Counted from the first letter of the stretch, positions 24,948 through 34,524 are shown. The stretch: DNA of 64,000 nucleotides from Planctomycetota bacterium (GCA_021831565.1 JAKBMM010000004.1:17120-81119); one strand, 5' to 3'. The notes: generated by a model not told the origin, from the sequence alone. Made by a program: numbers and translations.

Positions 24948-26353
24948 ATAAACCAGACACGCCAGGGGACGCCGGCCGCGGAACGCCCGCCGGCGCCACC
25001 GCCGGAACCCCGGAGGAACCGGACGCCCCGGATTCCACCGCACTCCCGGAAAACGCCGTCGGCCGGCGCCGGAAGATTTTTCTGATCGGCGGTTCCATTC
25101 TTCTCGTGCTGGGGGTGGCGATCGGGATTCCGTGGTACTTACACGCCCGCCGATATGTATCCACCGATGACGCCTTTGTGCGGGCCCACGTTACGTATAT
25201 CAGCCCGCAAGTGGCGGCCCAGGTTAAAAAAGTGCTGGTGCTCGACAACCAATTCGTAAAAAAGGGAACCCTGCTGATCACATTGGATCGCCGCGGTTAC
25301 CAGGCCACCGTGGACAAGATCAAGGCCCAGCTCGCCGCGGCCCGGGCCGCCCACCAGGCCAGCAGATACGCGCTGGCCATGACCCGGCGGACCTCCACCG
25401 CCGCGCTGGAAGAAGCCCGGGCGCGGGTGGCGATCAGCCAAACCGCCATTGCCTCGGCCCAGGCGGATCTGGCGCAGATGAAAAGCGATCGGGCGGTGAC
25501 GCAAGCCCAAGTGGCGGCCGCCGCCGCTAATCTGGCCGGGGCCAGAGCGAACGTGCTTGCCGCCCGGGCCGAGGCGGTGAAGGCCGTGGCCGATTACCAT
25601 CGCTACGCCTCGCTGCTGAAAACAGGAGACGTGACGCCCAGCCAGGTGGACACATACCGGGCGGCCGCCATCAGCGCCCAGGCGCGCCTGGCGGCGGCTC
25701 ATAAAATCGTTTTGGCGAAAGAAGCGGAGGTGGCCGCGGCACAGGCGGCGCAAAATGCGGCCTGGCAAGCGGTTTTCGCCGCCCAGGCCCGACTCCAACA
25801 GACTCGGGCCGAACTGGGCGCAGCGCGGGCGAAGCTGGCGGCGGTGAACGTGGTGCCGGAACAGGTGGGTCGGAAAAAGAGCGGCGTCAGCGGGCGCACG
25901 GCAAAAATAGCTGAACTCAAGGCGGAACTGGCGCAAGCGGCGTTGAATCTTTCCTATTGTAAAATTTATGCGCCGGTTTCGGGCTACGTCACACGGAAAA
26001 GCGTGGAGACGGGGAATTTTGTCACCGTCGGCCAGATTCTTATGAGCATCGTGCGGCCGAATATGTGGGTCATCGCCAATTTCAAGGAAACCGATCTGAC
26101 CTACATGAAACCTGGTGACCCGGCGTGGATCACTGTGGATGCTTATCCGGCTCTGACATACAAGGGGTACGTGCAGAGCATTCAGGCCGGTACCGGCGCC
26201 GAATTCAGCCTCCTGCCGCCGGAAAACGCCACCGGCAATTATGTGCAAGTCGTGCAGCGGGTTCCGGTTAAGATTCTCTTTAAAGATTTGCCGAAAAAAA
26301 TGCCGTATCTGGCCGCCGGCATGTCAGCGGTTCCTGTGGTGAAGGTACGATGA
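24944..26353 (+). CDS. HlyD/EmrA-type membrane fusion protein
   Basis: A 469-residue periplasmic adaptor. It has a Pro/Ala-rich cytoplasmic leader (about 40 residues), a membrane helix (IFLIGGSILLVLGVAIGIPWYL) and the biotinyl-lipoyl half-domain after YVSTDDAFVRAHVTYISPQV. A long Ala-rich alpha-hairpin coiled coil follows (about residues 115-310), then the closing lipoyl half (LSYCKIYAPVSGYVTRKSVETGNFV) and a beta barrel. The extra-long hairpin is typical of EmrA, which reaches TolC. It bridges the EmrB-like transporter and the outer-membrane channel. Confidence 0.93.
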   Translation: MNKPDTPGDAGRGTPAGATAGTPEEPDAPDSTALPENAVGRRRKIFLIGGSILLVLGVAIGIPWYLHARRYVSTDDAFVRAHVTYISPQVAAQVKKVLVLDNQFVKKGTLLITLDRRGYQATVDKIKAQLAAARAAHQASRYALAMTRRTSTAALEEARARVAISQTAIASAQADLAQMKSDRAVTQAQVAAAAANLAGARANVLAARAEAVKAVADYHRYASLLKTGDVTPSQVDTYRAAAISAQARLAAAHKIVLAKEAEVAAAQAAQNAAWQAVFAAQARLQQTRAELGAARAKLAAVNVVPEQVGRKKSGVSGRTAKIAELKAELAQAALNLSYCKIYAPVSGYVTRKSVETGNFVTVGQILMSIVRPNMWVIANFKETDLTYMKPGDPAWITVDAYPALTYKGYVQSIQAGTGAEFSLLPPENATGNYVQVVQRVPVKILFKDLPKKMPYLAAGMSAVPVVKVR

Positions 26354-27948
26354 GCGCGACACTTGCCATACCGGACCGAACGCCGGATCGCCCGGCGCGA
26401 CGAGTCTTCAATCCCTGGATTGTTGCGCCGGTGGTGGCCATGGCGGCGTTCATGGAGGTGCTCGACACCACCATCGCCAACGTGGCGCTGCCGCACATCG
26501 CCGGCAACCTCTCGGTTACCATCAACGAAAGCACCTGGGTTCTCACCAGCTACCTGGTGGCCAACGCCATCGTGCTGCCGTTGAATGGTTTCATGAGCGC
26601 CGTTTTCGGGCGCAAACCATATTTCATGGGCTGCATGGCGCTGTTCACCATCAGTTCTCTGCTGGTGGGGCTGGCGCCCAATTTCACGGCGCTGCTGATC
26701 TTTCGCGTCCTGCAGGGATTGGGCGGCGGCGGTTTGCAGCCGGGGGCGCAGGCGATCATGCGCGATGTTTTCCCCATGGAGAAAATCGGAACCGCCATGG
26801 CGCTCTATGGCGTGGTGGTGGTGGTCGGGCCGGTGGTCGGGCCGTTGCTGGGCGGCTGGATCACCGACAATTACACTTGGCGCTGGTGTTTTCTGATCAA
26901 CGTGCCGATCGGCATCATCACCCTGTTTGTGCTATCCGTGGTGCTGGCGGAACCGGCGCATCAGCGCCGCATCAAGCTACGGGAAACCGGGATCGATTAC
27001 ATCGGATTGGGATTGCTGGCCCTGGGTCTGGCGGCGTTGCAGATCATGCTGGACCGCGGGGAAGATGCGGATTGGTTTTCCTCGCCTTTTATCCGCATCT
27101 GCGCGGTGGTGGCGGCGCTCGGATTGCTCAGTGCGTTAATCTGGGAATGGTATCAGAAACACCCCATGGTCGATTTTCGGATGCTCAAAGACCGCAATCT
27201 GGGTTTGGCGACGTTGGGCATGCTCATTTTCGGCGCTGTGTTGTATTCCACCACCGCACTCTTGCCGCTGATGGTCCAGACCCTGATGGGTTACGACGCC
27301 CACGAGGCCGGCATGGTGCTGGCGCCGGGCGGTATGGTGATCTTTTTCCTGATGCCCCTGGTGGGATTCCTTGTTCCACGGGTTCCCACCCGCTGGCTTG
27401 TTACCTTCGGCGTGGTGGTCAATATCGTGGCGCTGCTGATGATGGGGGCGCTCTCGCTCCAGGCGGACTTCGCCGCCGTCGTCTGGTGCCGGATCGTGCA
27501 GGGATTGGGGCTGGCCTTTCTATTCGTGCCGTTTAACACCGCCGCGTTCGGCTATATACGCAAGGAACGGATCTCCGACGCTTCCGGCATTTTGAACCTG
27601 TTCCGGAATATCGGCGGAAGCATCGGCATCGCGGCGGCGGTCGCTTATGTAAAAAATGAATCACAGATCCAGCAGAATTTTCTGGTCGCGCACGTCAATC
27701 CGATGAATCCCGCTTATCGTCGCGCCATCGGGATCCTCGTCGGCGTTCTGCGCCGCGGCGGCTCATCGGCGGCGGGCGCCCTGCATACCGCCCAGGCGGT
27801 GCTTTATGGCCTGGTGAAGAACCAGGCGGACATGTTGGGTTATATCCATGCTTATCACCTTCTGGCCGCGGCTTTCCTGTTGGTGATTCCCATCGCCATG
27901 CTGTTGCGGACGCCGCGGTTCCAGACGGCGCCGGCGGGGATAGAATGA
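26350..27948 (+). CDS. EmrB/QacA-type drug:H+ antiporter (DHA2)
   Basis: A 532-residue inner-membrane transporter with about 14 membrane helices. The family motifs are DTTIANVALPHIAGNL in helix 1, WVLTSYLVANAIVLPLNGFM, and motif C-like YGVVVVVGPVVGPLLGGWITDNYTWRWCFLINVPIG. It overlaps the adaptor gene by ATGA. In EmrAB-TolC pumps this component exports hydrophobic toxins in exchange for protons. Confidence 0.95.
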   Translation: MSATLAIPDRTPDRPARRVFNPWIVAPVVAMAAFMEVLDTTIANVALPHIAGNLSVTINESTWVLTSYLVANAIVLPLNGFMSAVFGRKPYFMGCMALFTISSLLVGLAPNFTALLIFRVLQGLGGGGLQPGAQAIMRDVFPMEKIGTAMALYGVVVVVGPVVGPLLGGWITDNYTWRWCFLINVPIGIITLFVLSVVLAEPAHQRRIKLRETGIDYIGLGLLALGLAALQIMLDRGEDADWFSSPFIRICAVVAALGLLSALIWEWYQKHPMVDFRMLKDRNLGLATLGMLIFGAVLYSTTALLPLMVQTLMGYDAHEAGMVLAPGGMVIFFLMPLVGFLVPRVPTRWLVTFGVVVNIVALLMMGALSLQADFAAVVWCRIVQGLGLAFLFVPFNTAAFGYIRKERISDASGILNLFRNIGGSIGIAAAVAYVKNESQIQQNFLVAHVNPMNPAYRRAIGILVGVLRRGGSSAAGALHTAQAVLYGLVKNQADMLGYIHAYHLLAAAFLLVIPIAMLLRTPRFQTAPAGIE

Positions 27949-28000
27949 AAAAAAACCCTGGACGGGGCGGTTCGTCCCGTATTCTTTTAGGAGCTCAACC

Positions 28001-29518
28001 ATGTGGATCAGAGAAAGTTTGCCGGGGCGCCGCCGCATGCGTTGGATGCCGCAAGTCCGCGCCTCCATGCTCCCTGGCCGGCCGGGATTCCCACGCCGCA
28101 TTTATGGAGGAATCCGCGGTTTATGGTTGGCCGCCGCCCTGGTACTGCCGGGCCTGGTCGCCGGCTGCGTGAACCAGCAAAAGGAAGTGGCGCACTACGA
28201 GAAGATTTTGCATGCGCATCCGGCGACAACCGCCGCGGCGCTGCGCGTTCCGCGCGAATGTACGCTCGCTGAGGCGATGCGCCTGGCCAACGACAACAAT
28301 GAACAACTCGCCATTTCCGGCGAGGACTACCTCCAGGCCCTGATCGCCAGGAATCGCGCGTTTGCCTCGTTCCTGCCCACCATCGGCCTTGACGTGCAGG
28401 ATTTTCAGCAACAGGAATTCAATACGGCGGGGTTTCCGCCGGATTTCACCCAATTCTTTCAAACACACTATTTCAATCTGCCGCTGCAAACCCAGCTCAA
28501 TGTCAACGCGTGGCGCGACGCCGCGGCGATTCAGGCGGCCGGTACAACCGTGCGGCAGCGCCGCGCGCTGCTGCGGGACATGCAGTCCAATCTGCTGCTG
28601 GAAGTGGCCCAGACCTATTACGGGGTGCTCAGCGAGGCGCGTTCGGTGAAAGTTCTTCGCGCCACGCTGGGCGTGCAAAAAGCCAATGTGGCCAGCATGA
28701 AGCGCAAGCAAAAAGCGGGCATCGTCGTTCGCTTGAGCGTGCTGCAATCCGAAGCGGACGAATCCGCAACGCGGGTCCTGCTCACCCAAGCCCGCAACAG
28801 CGTTCAAAAGGGCCGCGCGGTGCTGGCGTTTCTGATCGGTGCGCCGAATCTCAACGGCGCCCGCCTGGTGAATCGGTTTGATCCGCCGGCTCATGTTCCC
28901 GCACTCCGGCAACTGGACCAAATCTCCCTGCGCCAGCGCCAGGATTTGCGCGCCGCCGATGACGCCGTGGCGACCAGCCGGCACGAAGTGTCCGCGGCGG
29001 TGGCGGAATATTTTCCCTCGGTCTCCATCGATCTAAATACTTTTCTTTCCAAGCAAAGCTTTCCCGGCGATAGCTGGTGGAACAGCTTGTTCAGCGTGAA
29101 TCTGCCTATTTTTGAAGGAGGGGTGATTTACGACGATATTCGCACGGCTTACTCCCGGCTGCGCCAGGCCATGCTGGCGCGCCAACGCCTGGCACAGCGG
29201 ATTCTGGAGCAGGTCCGCATCGCCCGGGACAACTGGATCAGCAGCGTGAAACTGGTGCGTAATCTGCTTACAGAGATGCGCGCCGCCCGGGCCTCCTTCC
29301 ACCAGGCTCGTCATTCGTTTCAAGCGGGTCTGGCCACCAACCTCGATGTAATTACCGCCCAGGATCGCGCCTTGGCGGCACAATTGGCCTATGAAAAGGC
29401 TCACTACAACGAACGCGTCGATATGCTGGCGCTGCTGCGCATGACCGGTCGGCTGACTTATCCGGCGATCGCCCAACTGGCGGCGGCCGGCGGGACGCAC
29501 GTGGTCGCCGACAAATAG
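28001..29518 (+). CDS. TolC-like outer-membrane efflux lipoprotein
   Basis: A 505-residue outer-membrane factor. After an unusually long basic leader there is a signal helix and lipobox LVAGC near residue 54. The TolC fold follows as two related halves, with helices LAEAMRLANDNNEQLAISGEDYL and QISLRQRQDLRAADDAV and the ends of the coiled coils SFQAGLATNLDVITAQDRALAAQLAYEKAHYN. AGGAG stands seven bases before the ATG. A short GC hairpin followed by ATTCTTTT (27962-27987) precedes it and may dampen read-through from the transporter gene. Confidence 0.92.
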   Translation: MWIRESLPGRRRMRWMPQVRASMLPGRPGFPRRIYGGIRGLWLAAALVLPGLVAGCVNQQKEVAHYEKILHAHPATTAAALRVPRECTLAEAMRLANDNNEQLAISGEDYLQALIARNRAFASFLPTIGLDVQDFQQQEFNTAGFPPDFTQFFQTHYFNLPLQTQLNVNAWRDAAAIQAAGTTVRQRRALLRDMQSNLLLEVAQTYYGVLSEARSVKVLRATLGVQKANVASMKRKQKAGIVVRLSVLQSEADESATRVLLTQARNSVQKGRAVLAFLIGAPNLNGARLVNRFDPPAHVPALRQLDQISLRQRQDLRAADDAVATSRHEVSAAVAEYFPSVSIDLNTFLSKQSFPGDSWWNSLFSVNLPIFEGGVIYDDIRTAYSRLRQAMLARQRLAQRILEQVRIARDNWISSVKLVRNLLTEMRAARASFHQARHSFQAGLATNLDVITAQDRALAAQLAYEKAHYNERVDMLALLRMTGRLTYPAIAQLAAAGGTHVVADK

Positions 29519-29665
29519 ACCTGTTCTCGTAAAGTTTTATCCACATTACCGCCGATAACCTATGAAGACTCACGGTATAAGCACAGTGCTTCGACTCTGT
29601 TGCCGGCTCCGGACGCTCGGGGAATATACGTGTTTGTCCACGGCGCCTGTTCGGGCGCCGCGGAG

Positions 29666-29683
29666 TCCCGACGGCTATCGGGA
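29666..29683. repeat. Short palindrome, TCCCGA-type copy
   Basis: TCCCGA and TCGGGA flank a six-base loop. The related copy at 34488-34505 has TCCCGAT/ATCGGGA with loop AGCC, and a rearranged form occurs at 33899-33918. All lie at gene edges. Confidence 0.55.
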
Positions 29684-29731
29684 TTCCATTTTGCTACGGC
29701 GAATTCCGCCGTTGGTCAGCGGGATAAAGTC

Positions 29732-30595
29732 ATGTCGCACCCTTTGCGATCACCTGCGGGCAAGCCGTGCGCCGATTCAGAAGGCGGCGCGCGGCCCGCT
29801 CCCATTGCCATCGGACGAATCCCTTTGCCCGCGGCGCCACGTGGCCGCACAGACGCTCGCCCGCCAATCCCGACCGGCGTCGAAATTCGATTGGCCTCCG
29901 CCGAATGGCCGGCGGCCTATGCCGTGGCGCCGGGCCAGGTGGTGGTGGAGATCGGCTGCGGTTCCGGCCGGCGCACCATCGCGACCGCGCGGCGAGTCGG
30001 TCCCCTCGGCAAAGTGCTCGGAATTGACAGTTCGCCCGCGGCCGTCGCCGCGGCCCGGAAAAACGCGCGCACCGCCGGATTGAGAAATATTGAACTATAT
30101 CTATGCCGCCTGGACAGCATTCCGCTGCCTTCGGCCAGCGCCCACTGGGTGATCGGCGGGGGAATATCCTCTCTGGCCGGCAATCGCCTCGTCGTGTTTC
30201 GCGAAATCTTTCGCGCTCTGGCGCCCGGCGGTCGCGCCGTGATTCATGATATAGCCGTCCGCCGGCTGCTTCCTCCGGAAATCGCCAACAGCGTGTTGGA
30301 CCATACGTACGGTTTAGATGGCGTAGTAGAGGTATCAAGCTATATGAAGCTGTTGGCGAATCTCGGCCTGGACGAACTGACGCTCTGCGAATATGCCCCC
30401 GCCGCGAACCTGCGGGACTTGTGCGACGGGCAACTGTCCTTCCAAAATGAAAACGACTTTCCGGCCGCCGGTGCGCCCGCCCGGCCAATCCGATCCGCAA
30501 TCCGCGGCGTTTCCCCATCCCGGCACGACGATCCGTGGCGCTGGCTGGGCGAATATCTTACCGGCGTACGGATTGAGGCCCGCAAACCAGCCTGA
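29732..30595 (+). CDS. ArsM-like SAM methyltransferase lacking ArsM cysteines
   Basis: A 287-residue class I methyltransferase. Motif I is VVEIGCGSGRRTIATA and motif II GIDSSPAAV. The downstream pattern FREIFRALAPGGRAVIHDIAVRRLLPPEIAN closely follows ArsM ([31 protein letters not shown] in this window). The arsenic-binding cysteines are missing: SNCVLNL reads GGGISSL and VGCLAG is changed. The N-terminal region is also shortened and Pro-rich. It is therefore probably not an arsenite methyltransferase; the substrate is unknown. It follows the efflux operon by 213 bp. The ATG at 29732 is preferred over a longer frame from 29600. Confidence 0.75.
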   Translation: MSHPLRSPAGKPCADSEGGARPAPIAIGRIPLPAAPRGRTDARPPIPTGVEIRLASAEWPAAYAVAPGQVVVEIGCGSGRRTIATARRVGPLGKVLGIDSSPAAVAAARKNARTAGLRNIELYLCRLDSIPLPSASAHWVIGGGISSLAGNRLVVFREIFRALAPGGRAVIHDIAVRRLLPPEIANSVLDHTYGLDGVVEVSSYMKLLANLGLDELTLCEYAPAANLRDLCDGQLSFQNENDFPAAGAPARPIRSAIRGVSPSRHDDPWRWLGEYLTGVRIEARKPA

Positions 30596-31106
30596 CTTGG
30601 GCCGGATGGGAGCGTCCCGCCGGTCACGGCTTGCGAGCCTCTCCTCGCCGGGCGTGGCGGCGACAATTCAAGATTACCGGAAGACTGTTTTATGTCATAC
30701 CAAAGTTGTAATATCACTGGTTTATGGTTCACTCGCCTTAAGTCCGAAAATTGCCGATAATACTGCGCTGGGCCAACCGGAGGCTGCCGCGTGGACGTCC
30801 CAACTTCCAGTTCTTCGCCCGGACCGGCCGCGTTGGCCGCCGGCGCGGCTGCGATCCCGCGCCGGCCGCGTGGATTGTTGCTTCAAAATAGGCCGGATCT
30901 CTACTATATCCAGATGCGTGACGAACTCCATGGAGCCTTATTGACGCGCTATCGCTCCGGAGAGTACCACTCCCATGGTGCATGTGTGTTTGTCGCGGCG
31001 GGTGAATTCCGCCGTTGAATGAATCCATGACCGCCATCGCCCGGAAGTCCCGGTACAACCAATAGAAAGTGGATACCGGTATCGCTATTTCAGGAAAATT
31101 CATCCG
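30596..31106. other. Gene-free stretch with short palindrome
   Basis: No convincing gene in 511 bp; a 75-codon frame at 30791-31018 has no ribosome binding site or recognisable motif. A perfect 12-bp palindrome GATACCGGTATC at 31072-31083 lies 24 bp before the flippase start and could be an operator. Confidence 0.5.
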
Positions 31107-32618
31107 ATGACGCAGGCGGAACCGGTTAGCACATCCGAAGAAATTTCGCTGGCGCAGCGTACGTCGCGCGGTTTTGCCTGGCTGCTGATGCAAACGCTCG
31201 GGTCCAAGGCCTTCAGCGTTGTGGGCCAGATATTCCTGGCCCATCTGCTCGCTCCCCATGATTACGGCCTGGTGGCGCTGGCTTATACCGCCTGCACGAT
31301 TCCCGGCATGTTGCGTCTGACGGGCGTGCCGCAGGTGCTGGTGCAAAAGCAGTCCCGTTTTCCGCGCTGGGCCAATGCGGGATTTTGGATGGAATTGTAC
31401 CTGGGCTTGGGAGCCGCCGTTCTGATGGTTCTCGCCGCGCCGATCGCCGCGGTTATGTTCCATACGCGGGACGTTGTCGGACCCATATTGGTGGTCGCGT
31501 CGGGCGCCCTCATCAGCCCGCTGGCCGCAGTCCCGGGGGCGGACTTAACCCGTCGTCTTGAATTCCGCTCCCTGGCGCTGGTGGGACTGGCTTACAACAT
31601 ACTGGCCATGACCATTAGCGTGCTACTGGCGGCCCTGCATTTCGGCGTGTACAGCTTTGTCATACCACTGCCGGTATGCTCCGCCCTGCGCGCCGTGGCG
31701 CTTTGGCGGCTGGCCAAGCCGCGAATCCGGTGGAACCCGCAATTCCGGCGCTGGTGGGGGTTGGCGGTCGGCAGCGGACCGCTGCTGGGAGCGTCGTTCT
31801 GCGCCGTCGCTATTTCCACTGCGCAGAATCTTTCACTGGGGCTGTTCCATTCCAAGGAGATGATGGGCGATTACTTTTTTGCCTGGAATCTTGCCAGTCA
31901 GGTGGTGCAGTTGCTGGCAATGAATCTCTCGGGTGTTCTATTTCCGGCGCTAAGCACGCTCCAGAACGATCCGCGGCGTCAACTCGGGGCCTTTCTACGG
32001 GCCGCGCGGGCCATGGCCCTGCTGTCCGTGCCGATTTGTATCCTGGAGATTATCTTCGCCCGCCCCGGTGTGGAGCTGATTTATGGCGCCAAGTGGCTGC
32101 CAGCCGTTCCCATGGTCCAATATTTCGCCGCGGCCAGTGTCTTCACACTGCTGGCCGGACTGGCACAGAATCTGCTTTCGGCGCAGGGGCGTTTTCTGCT
32201 CCAATTGCGATGGGCTGCTATAGCGGCCGTTTTGTACATTCCGGTGGGATTCGTGGTGGGAATGAAATACGGGGCGGTGGCGCTGGTGGCGACGACGCTC
32301 GTTTACGGCTTCATCAACACGCCGATCGGAATGTTTTTGGCGGTGCGCCGGGGCGGCGGCCGCGCTCGCGACGTCGCTGGCGTGTTGGTGCCGCCCTGTC
32401 TGCTGGGATTGGCGGCGGTGATCCCGACCGTGCTGCTGTTATGGCTGTTGCCGATGAAATTTCGCACGGATCTGGTGGAATTGCTGGTTGCCGTGTTGCT
32501 CACACCACCCCTCTACGCACTGTTAGTCCGGCGCTTCCGCCGCGCCGATTTTGACGAGTTGGCCGGCCACATGCGGCACCTTCTAAGGCGGATATTCGGG
32601 CGGGAACCGGCGGCGTAG
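31107..32618 (+). CDS. Wzx-like polysaccharide flippase
   Basis: A 503-residue protein with about 14 membrane helices, of the MATE-like oligosaccharide flippase (MOP) superfamily. The N-terminus shows the family pattern SRGFAWLLMQTLGSKAFSVVGQIFLAHLLAPHDYGLVALA, followed by FPRWANAGFWMELYLG. These proteins move lipid-linked sugars across the inner membrane for surface polysaccharide assembly. No glycosyltransferases adjoin it, so it is either isolated from its cluster or serves a general role. Confidence 0.88.
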   Translation: MTQAEPVSTSEEISLAQRTSRGFAWLLMQTLGSKAFSVVGQIFLAHLLAPHDYGLVALAYTACTIPGMLRLTGVPQVLVQKQSRFPRWANAGFWMELYLGLGAAVLMVLAAPIAAVMFHTRDVVGPILVVASGALISPLAAVPGADLTRRLEFRSLALVGLAYNILAMTISVLLAALHFGVYSFVIPLPVCSALRAVALWRLAKPRIRWNPQFRRWWGLAVGSGPLLGASFCAVAISTAQNLSLGLFHSKEMMGDYFFAWNLASQVVQLLAMNLSGVLFPALSTLQNDPRRQLGAFLRAARAMALLSVPICILEIIFARPGVELIYGAKWLPAVPMVQYFAAASVFTLLAGLAQNLLSAQGRFLLQLRWAAIAAVLYIPVGFVVGMKYGAVALVATTLVYGFINTPIGMFLAVRRGGGRARDVAGVLVPPCLLGLAAVIPTVLLLWLLPMKFRTDLVELLVAVLLTPPLYALLVRRFRRADFDELAGHMRHLLRRIFGREPAA

Positions 32619-32663
32619 CCGCCAATACCGAATTGGGGAAAATATTCAGCGACAAAGGCAGGT

Positions 32664-33125
32664 TCAAGTCGGAACCGGCGGAAGCGGTTGGGCGCAAAGA
32701 TGCCACAGATCGGGATGATCGGAATCCCGCAGAAGACTTATGCGTACATGCAGGCGTGCGCCGCGCAGTTCCACTTGCGTTTTTTGATCACCGGTTTGGA
32801 TCAGCAGCGCTGCGCCGGAATCAACCCGTTTCACCGTGCCGCGATCTCTGGAAACAGGTCCTTCGAATGTCAGGTAAACACGGCGATGATCGGGTAAAGC
32901 GCAGACGACGGCGGTGAATTCTTTTTTTTCCCCGGCGAACCATTGCAGGGGATCTGTGTCGATCCGCCATGTGGCCAGCCGGGCGCGGCCGGGCAGGTCC
33001 AGCAGAAAATCCCAATGCGTTTCTTCGGACCGGCTGTGCCGAAGGATGGCGAAGCGGCGCCCGGCCGGCCCAGGCGCCGGCGGACCTGCGCCGGAGGAAT
33101 CCACAGGGGAGTCTTGCCAAACCAT
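32664..33125 (-). CDS. Standalone LigD-type 3'-phosphoesterase domain
   Basis: A 153-residue protein matching the phosphoesterase (PE) domain of LigD: RRFAILRHSRSEETHWDFLLDLPGRARLATWRI, then CALPDHRRVYLTFEGPVSRDRGTVKRVDSG. The His (H37 in THWDFLL) and Asp of the HWD motif correspond to the metal site used to trim 3' ends in non-homologous end joining. In planctomycetes such small versions occur separately from ligase and polymerase. No Ku or LigD is nearby. It is divergent from the TPR gene with a 48-bp gap. Confidence 0.75.
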   Translation of the reverse strand: MVWQDSPVDSSGAGPPAPGPAGRRFAILRHSRSEETHWDFLLDLPGRARLATWRIDTDPLQWFAGEKKEFTAVVCALPDHRRVYLTFEGPVSRDRGTVKRVDSGAALLIQTGDQKTQVELRGARLHVRISLLRDSDHPDLWHLCAQPLPPVPT

Positions 33126-33173
33126 GATGGAATGATACCATCAACGTTGTCTTGGTGGCTTTGGAGTGCATTT

Positions 33174-33866
33174 ATGAGTTTGAAACATAGGCGTCGCGGG
33201 CGCGTAGCCAGGCCGGTCTTGCTTCTGGCCGCCATTGGCATGCTGTTTTTGGCGGGCTGCGAATCGCCGGCCCTGCGGTTGCGTAACGAAGGGTTGCGCC
33301 TTTACCACCAGGGCCACTATCAGGCGGCCGTGCGGAAATTCGACGATGCGTTGAATTACAATCAGTCCGAGCCGCACGGCAACTATTACGCCGGCGCCGC
33401 CGATTACATGCTCGGCCGTTATGAGCAGGCGATTTACCATTACAAACTGGCGTTGCAGACGAATCCGAACTATGGCCAGGCCAAGAGCGCGCTGGCGCAA
33501 GCCTACATCAAGGAAGGTAAACCCAATGAAGCAATGAACACGCTCGAGCGCATTGCCGCCTTGACCGGACGGGTGGGCGACCGGCTGCGCGTGGCGCGGT
33601 TTTACGCGCGACTCGGCGATCTGGATGATGCGCGTGTGAATTATATGAAGGCCGCCGCGATGGCGCCCAATGATCCGGCCGCGCTGATCGCGGTCGGAAA
33701 GTTTTTCGACCGCATCGGGCACCGGAAGCGGGCGGTGGGGTATTACGAGCAGGCTTATCGTCTGGCGCCGACCACGCCGGGTCTGGTAAAACTTTTGAGC
33801 GCGGACGGGGCGACAATTTCCGATGCGCTGACCGCGCCGCCGGCCGCGCCGGCAACCGCACCATGA
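33174..33866 (+). CDS. TPR-repeat lipoprotein
   Basis: A 230-residue exported protein with a lipobox (LFLAGC) near residue 28 and about five tetratricopeptide repeats (RLYHQGHYQAAVRKFDDALNYN, YMLGRYEQAIYHYKLALQTNP and so on), the layout of a periplasmic scaffold of the PilW/NlpI sort. GGAG precedes the ATG. The start of a longer frame at 32943 is rejected because it would run through the divergent gene. It ends next to the start of the following gene (ATGAATG). Confidence 0.85.
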   Translation: MSLKHRRRGRVARPVLLLAAIGMLFLAGCESPALRLRNEGLRLYHQGHYQAAVRKFDDALNYNQSEPHGNYYAGAADYMLGRYEQAIYHYKLALQTNPNYGQAKSALAQAYIKEGKPNEAMNTLERIAALTGRVGDRLRVARFYARLGDLDDARVNYMKAAAMAPNDPAALIAVGKFFDRIGHRKRAVGYYEQAYRLAPTTPGLVKLLSADGATISDALTAPPAAPATAP

Positions 33867-34496
33867 ATGGCCGGAAGCGACGCGGCATTCCAATCGAAAT
33901 CGGGATGGCTATCGGGATTATCCGGACCGTTCAAGATGATTGAATCCGCAAGCTGTCGATTTATCGAAATGCTCGATCCGCGGCGCGATGTGATTTACGC
34001 GCAGGCCAGCGCCGCCGGCGTCCCGTCCCAGGTTGAAACTATTCTGCAACATGCGGTTCGGCGGGCTTACCGCACCTACGTACAAGAGGCCACGCCGGAA
34101 AATGATCTGGCCGATCTGGTGGGGCGATACATCCGGGAACAGACAGGCCAGCCGGTATTGCCGGCGCCCGAACCGATGGCGATGCCGGCCGATATCTGGG
34201 CTCGCCTGGTCGCGGCTGTACAGATTGAGGCGGCCCGTCTGGGCGGCGTGGTGGAACAATCCATGCTTGCTTATGATCCATTGCTGGCGCCGCGAAAAAA
34301 AAATATCGCGGATGAGGAATCGATCGAAGGGTTGAACCTTTCTCCCTGGACGCGGTTTGTCGTGGCGGCGGCGATTGTGCTCATCATCGGCATCGTGGCC
34401 ACTATTATGCTCACCACCCGGCGAATGCCGGCGGCGACCACCCGCCCCGCGGCAGCCGGCGGGCCCAGCGCCCCGGGCGCCAGGCATTCCCGATAG
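33867..34496 (+). CDS. Hypothetical C-terminally anchored membrane protein
   Basis: A protein of up to 209 residues. A soluble N-terminal domain is followed by one membrane helix near residues 163-185 (FVVAAAIVLIIGIVATIML) and an Ala/Pro-rich tail. It directly follows the TPR gene. The first ATG (33867) would translate a copy of a TCCCGAT-type repeat; the second ATG at 33936 (MIESASCRF) is at least as likely. No family recognised. Confidence 0.6.
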   Translation: MAGSDAAFQSKSGWLSGLSGPFKMIESASCRFIEMLDPRRDVIYAQASAAGVPSQVETILQHAVRRAYRTYVQEATPENDLADLVGRYIREQTGQPVLPAPEPMAMPADIWARLVAAVQIEAARLGGVVEQSMLAYDPLLAPRKKNIADEESIEGLNLSPWTRFVVAAAIVLIIGIVATIMLTTRRMPAATTRPAAAGGPSAPGARHSR

Positions 34497-34505
34497 CCAT
34501 CGGGA
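34488..34505. repeat. Short palindrome, TCCCGAT-type copy
   Basis: TCCCGATAGCCATCGGGA: seven-base arms with loop AGCC. It overlaps the last codons of the preceding gene and lies 19 bp before the rsmE start. Confidence 0.6.
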
Positions 34506-34524
34506 TCAATTGAAGCGACGTAAC

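Noticed and set aside
30791-31018. 75-residue ORF upstream of the flippase
   Set aside because: No ribosome binding site, low-complexity N-terminus and no motif.
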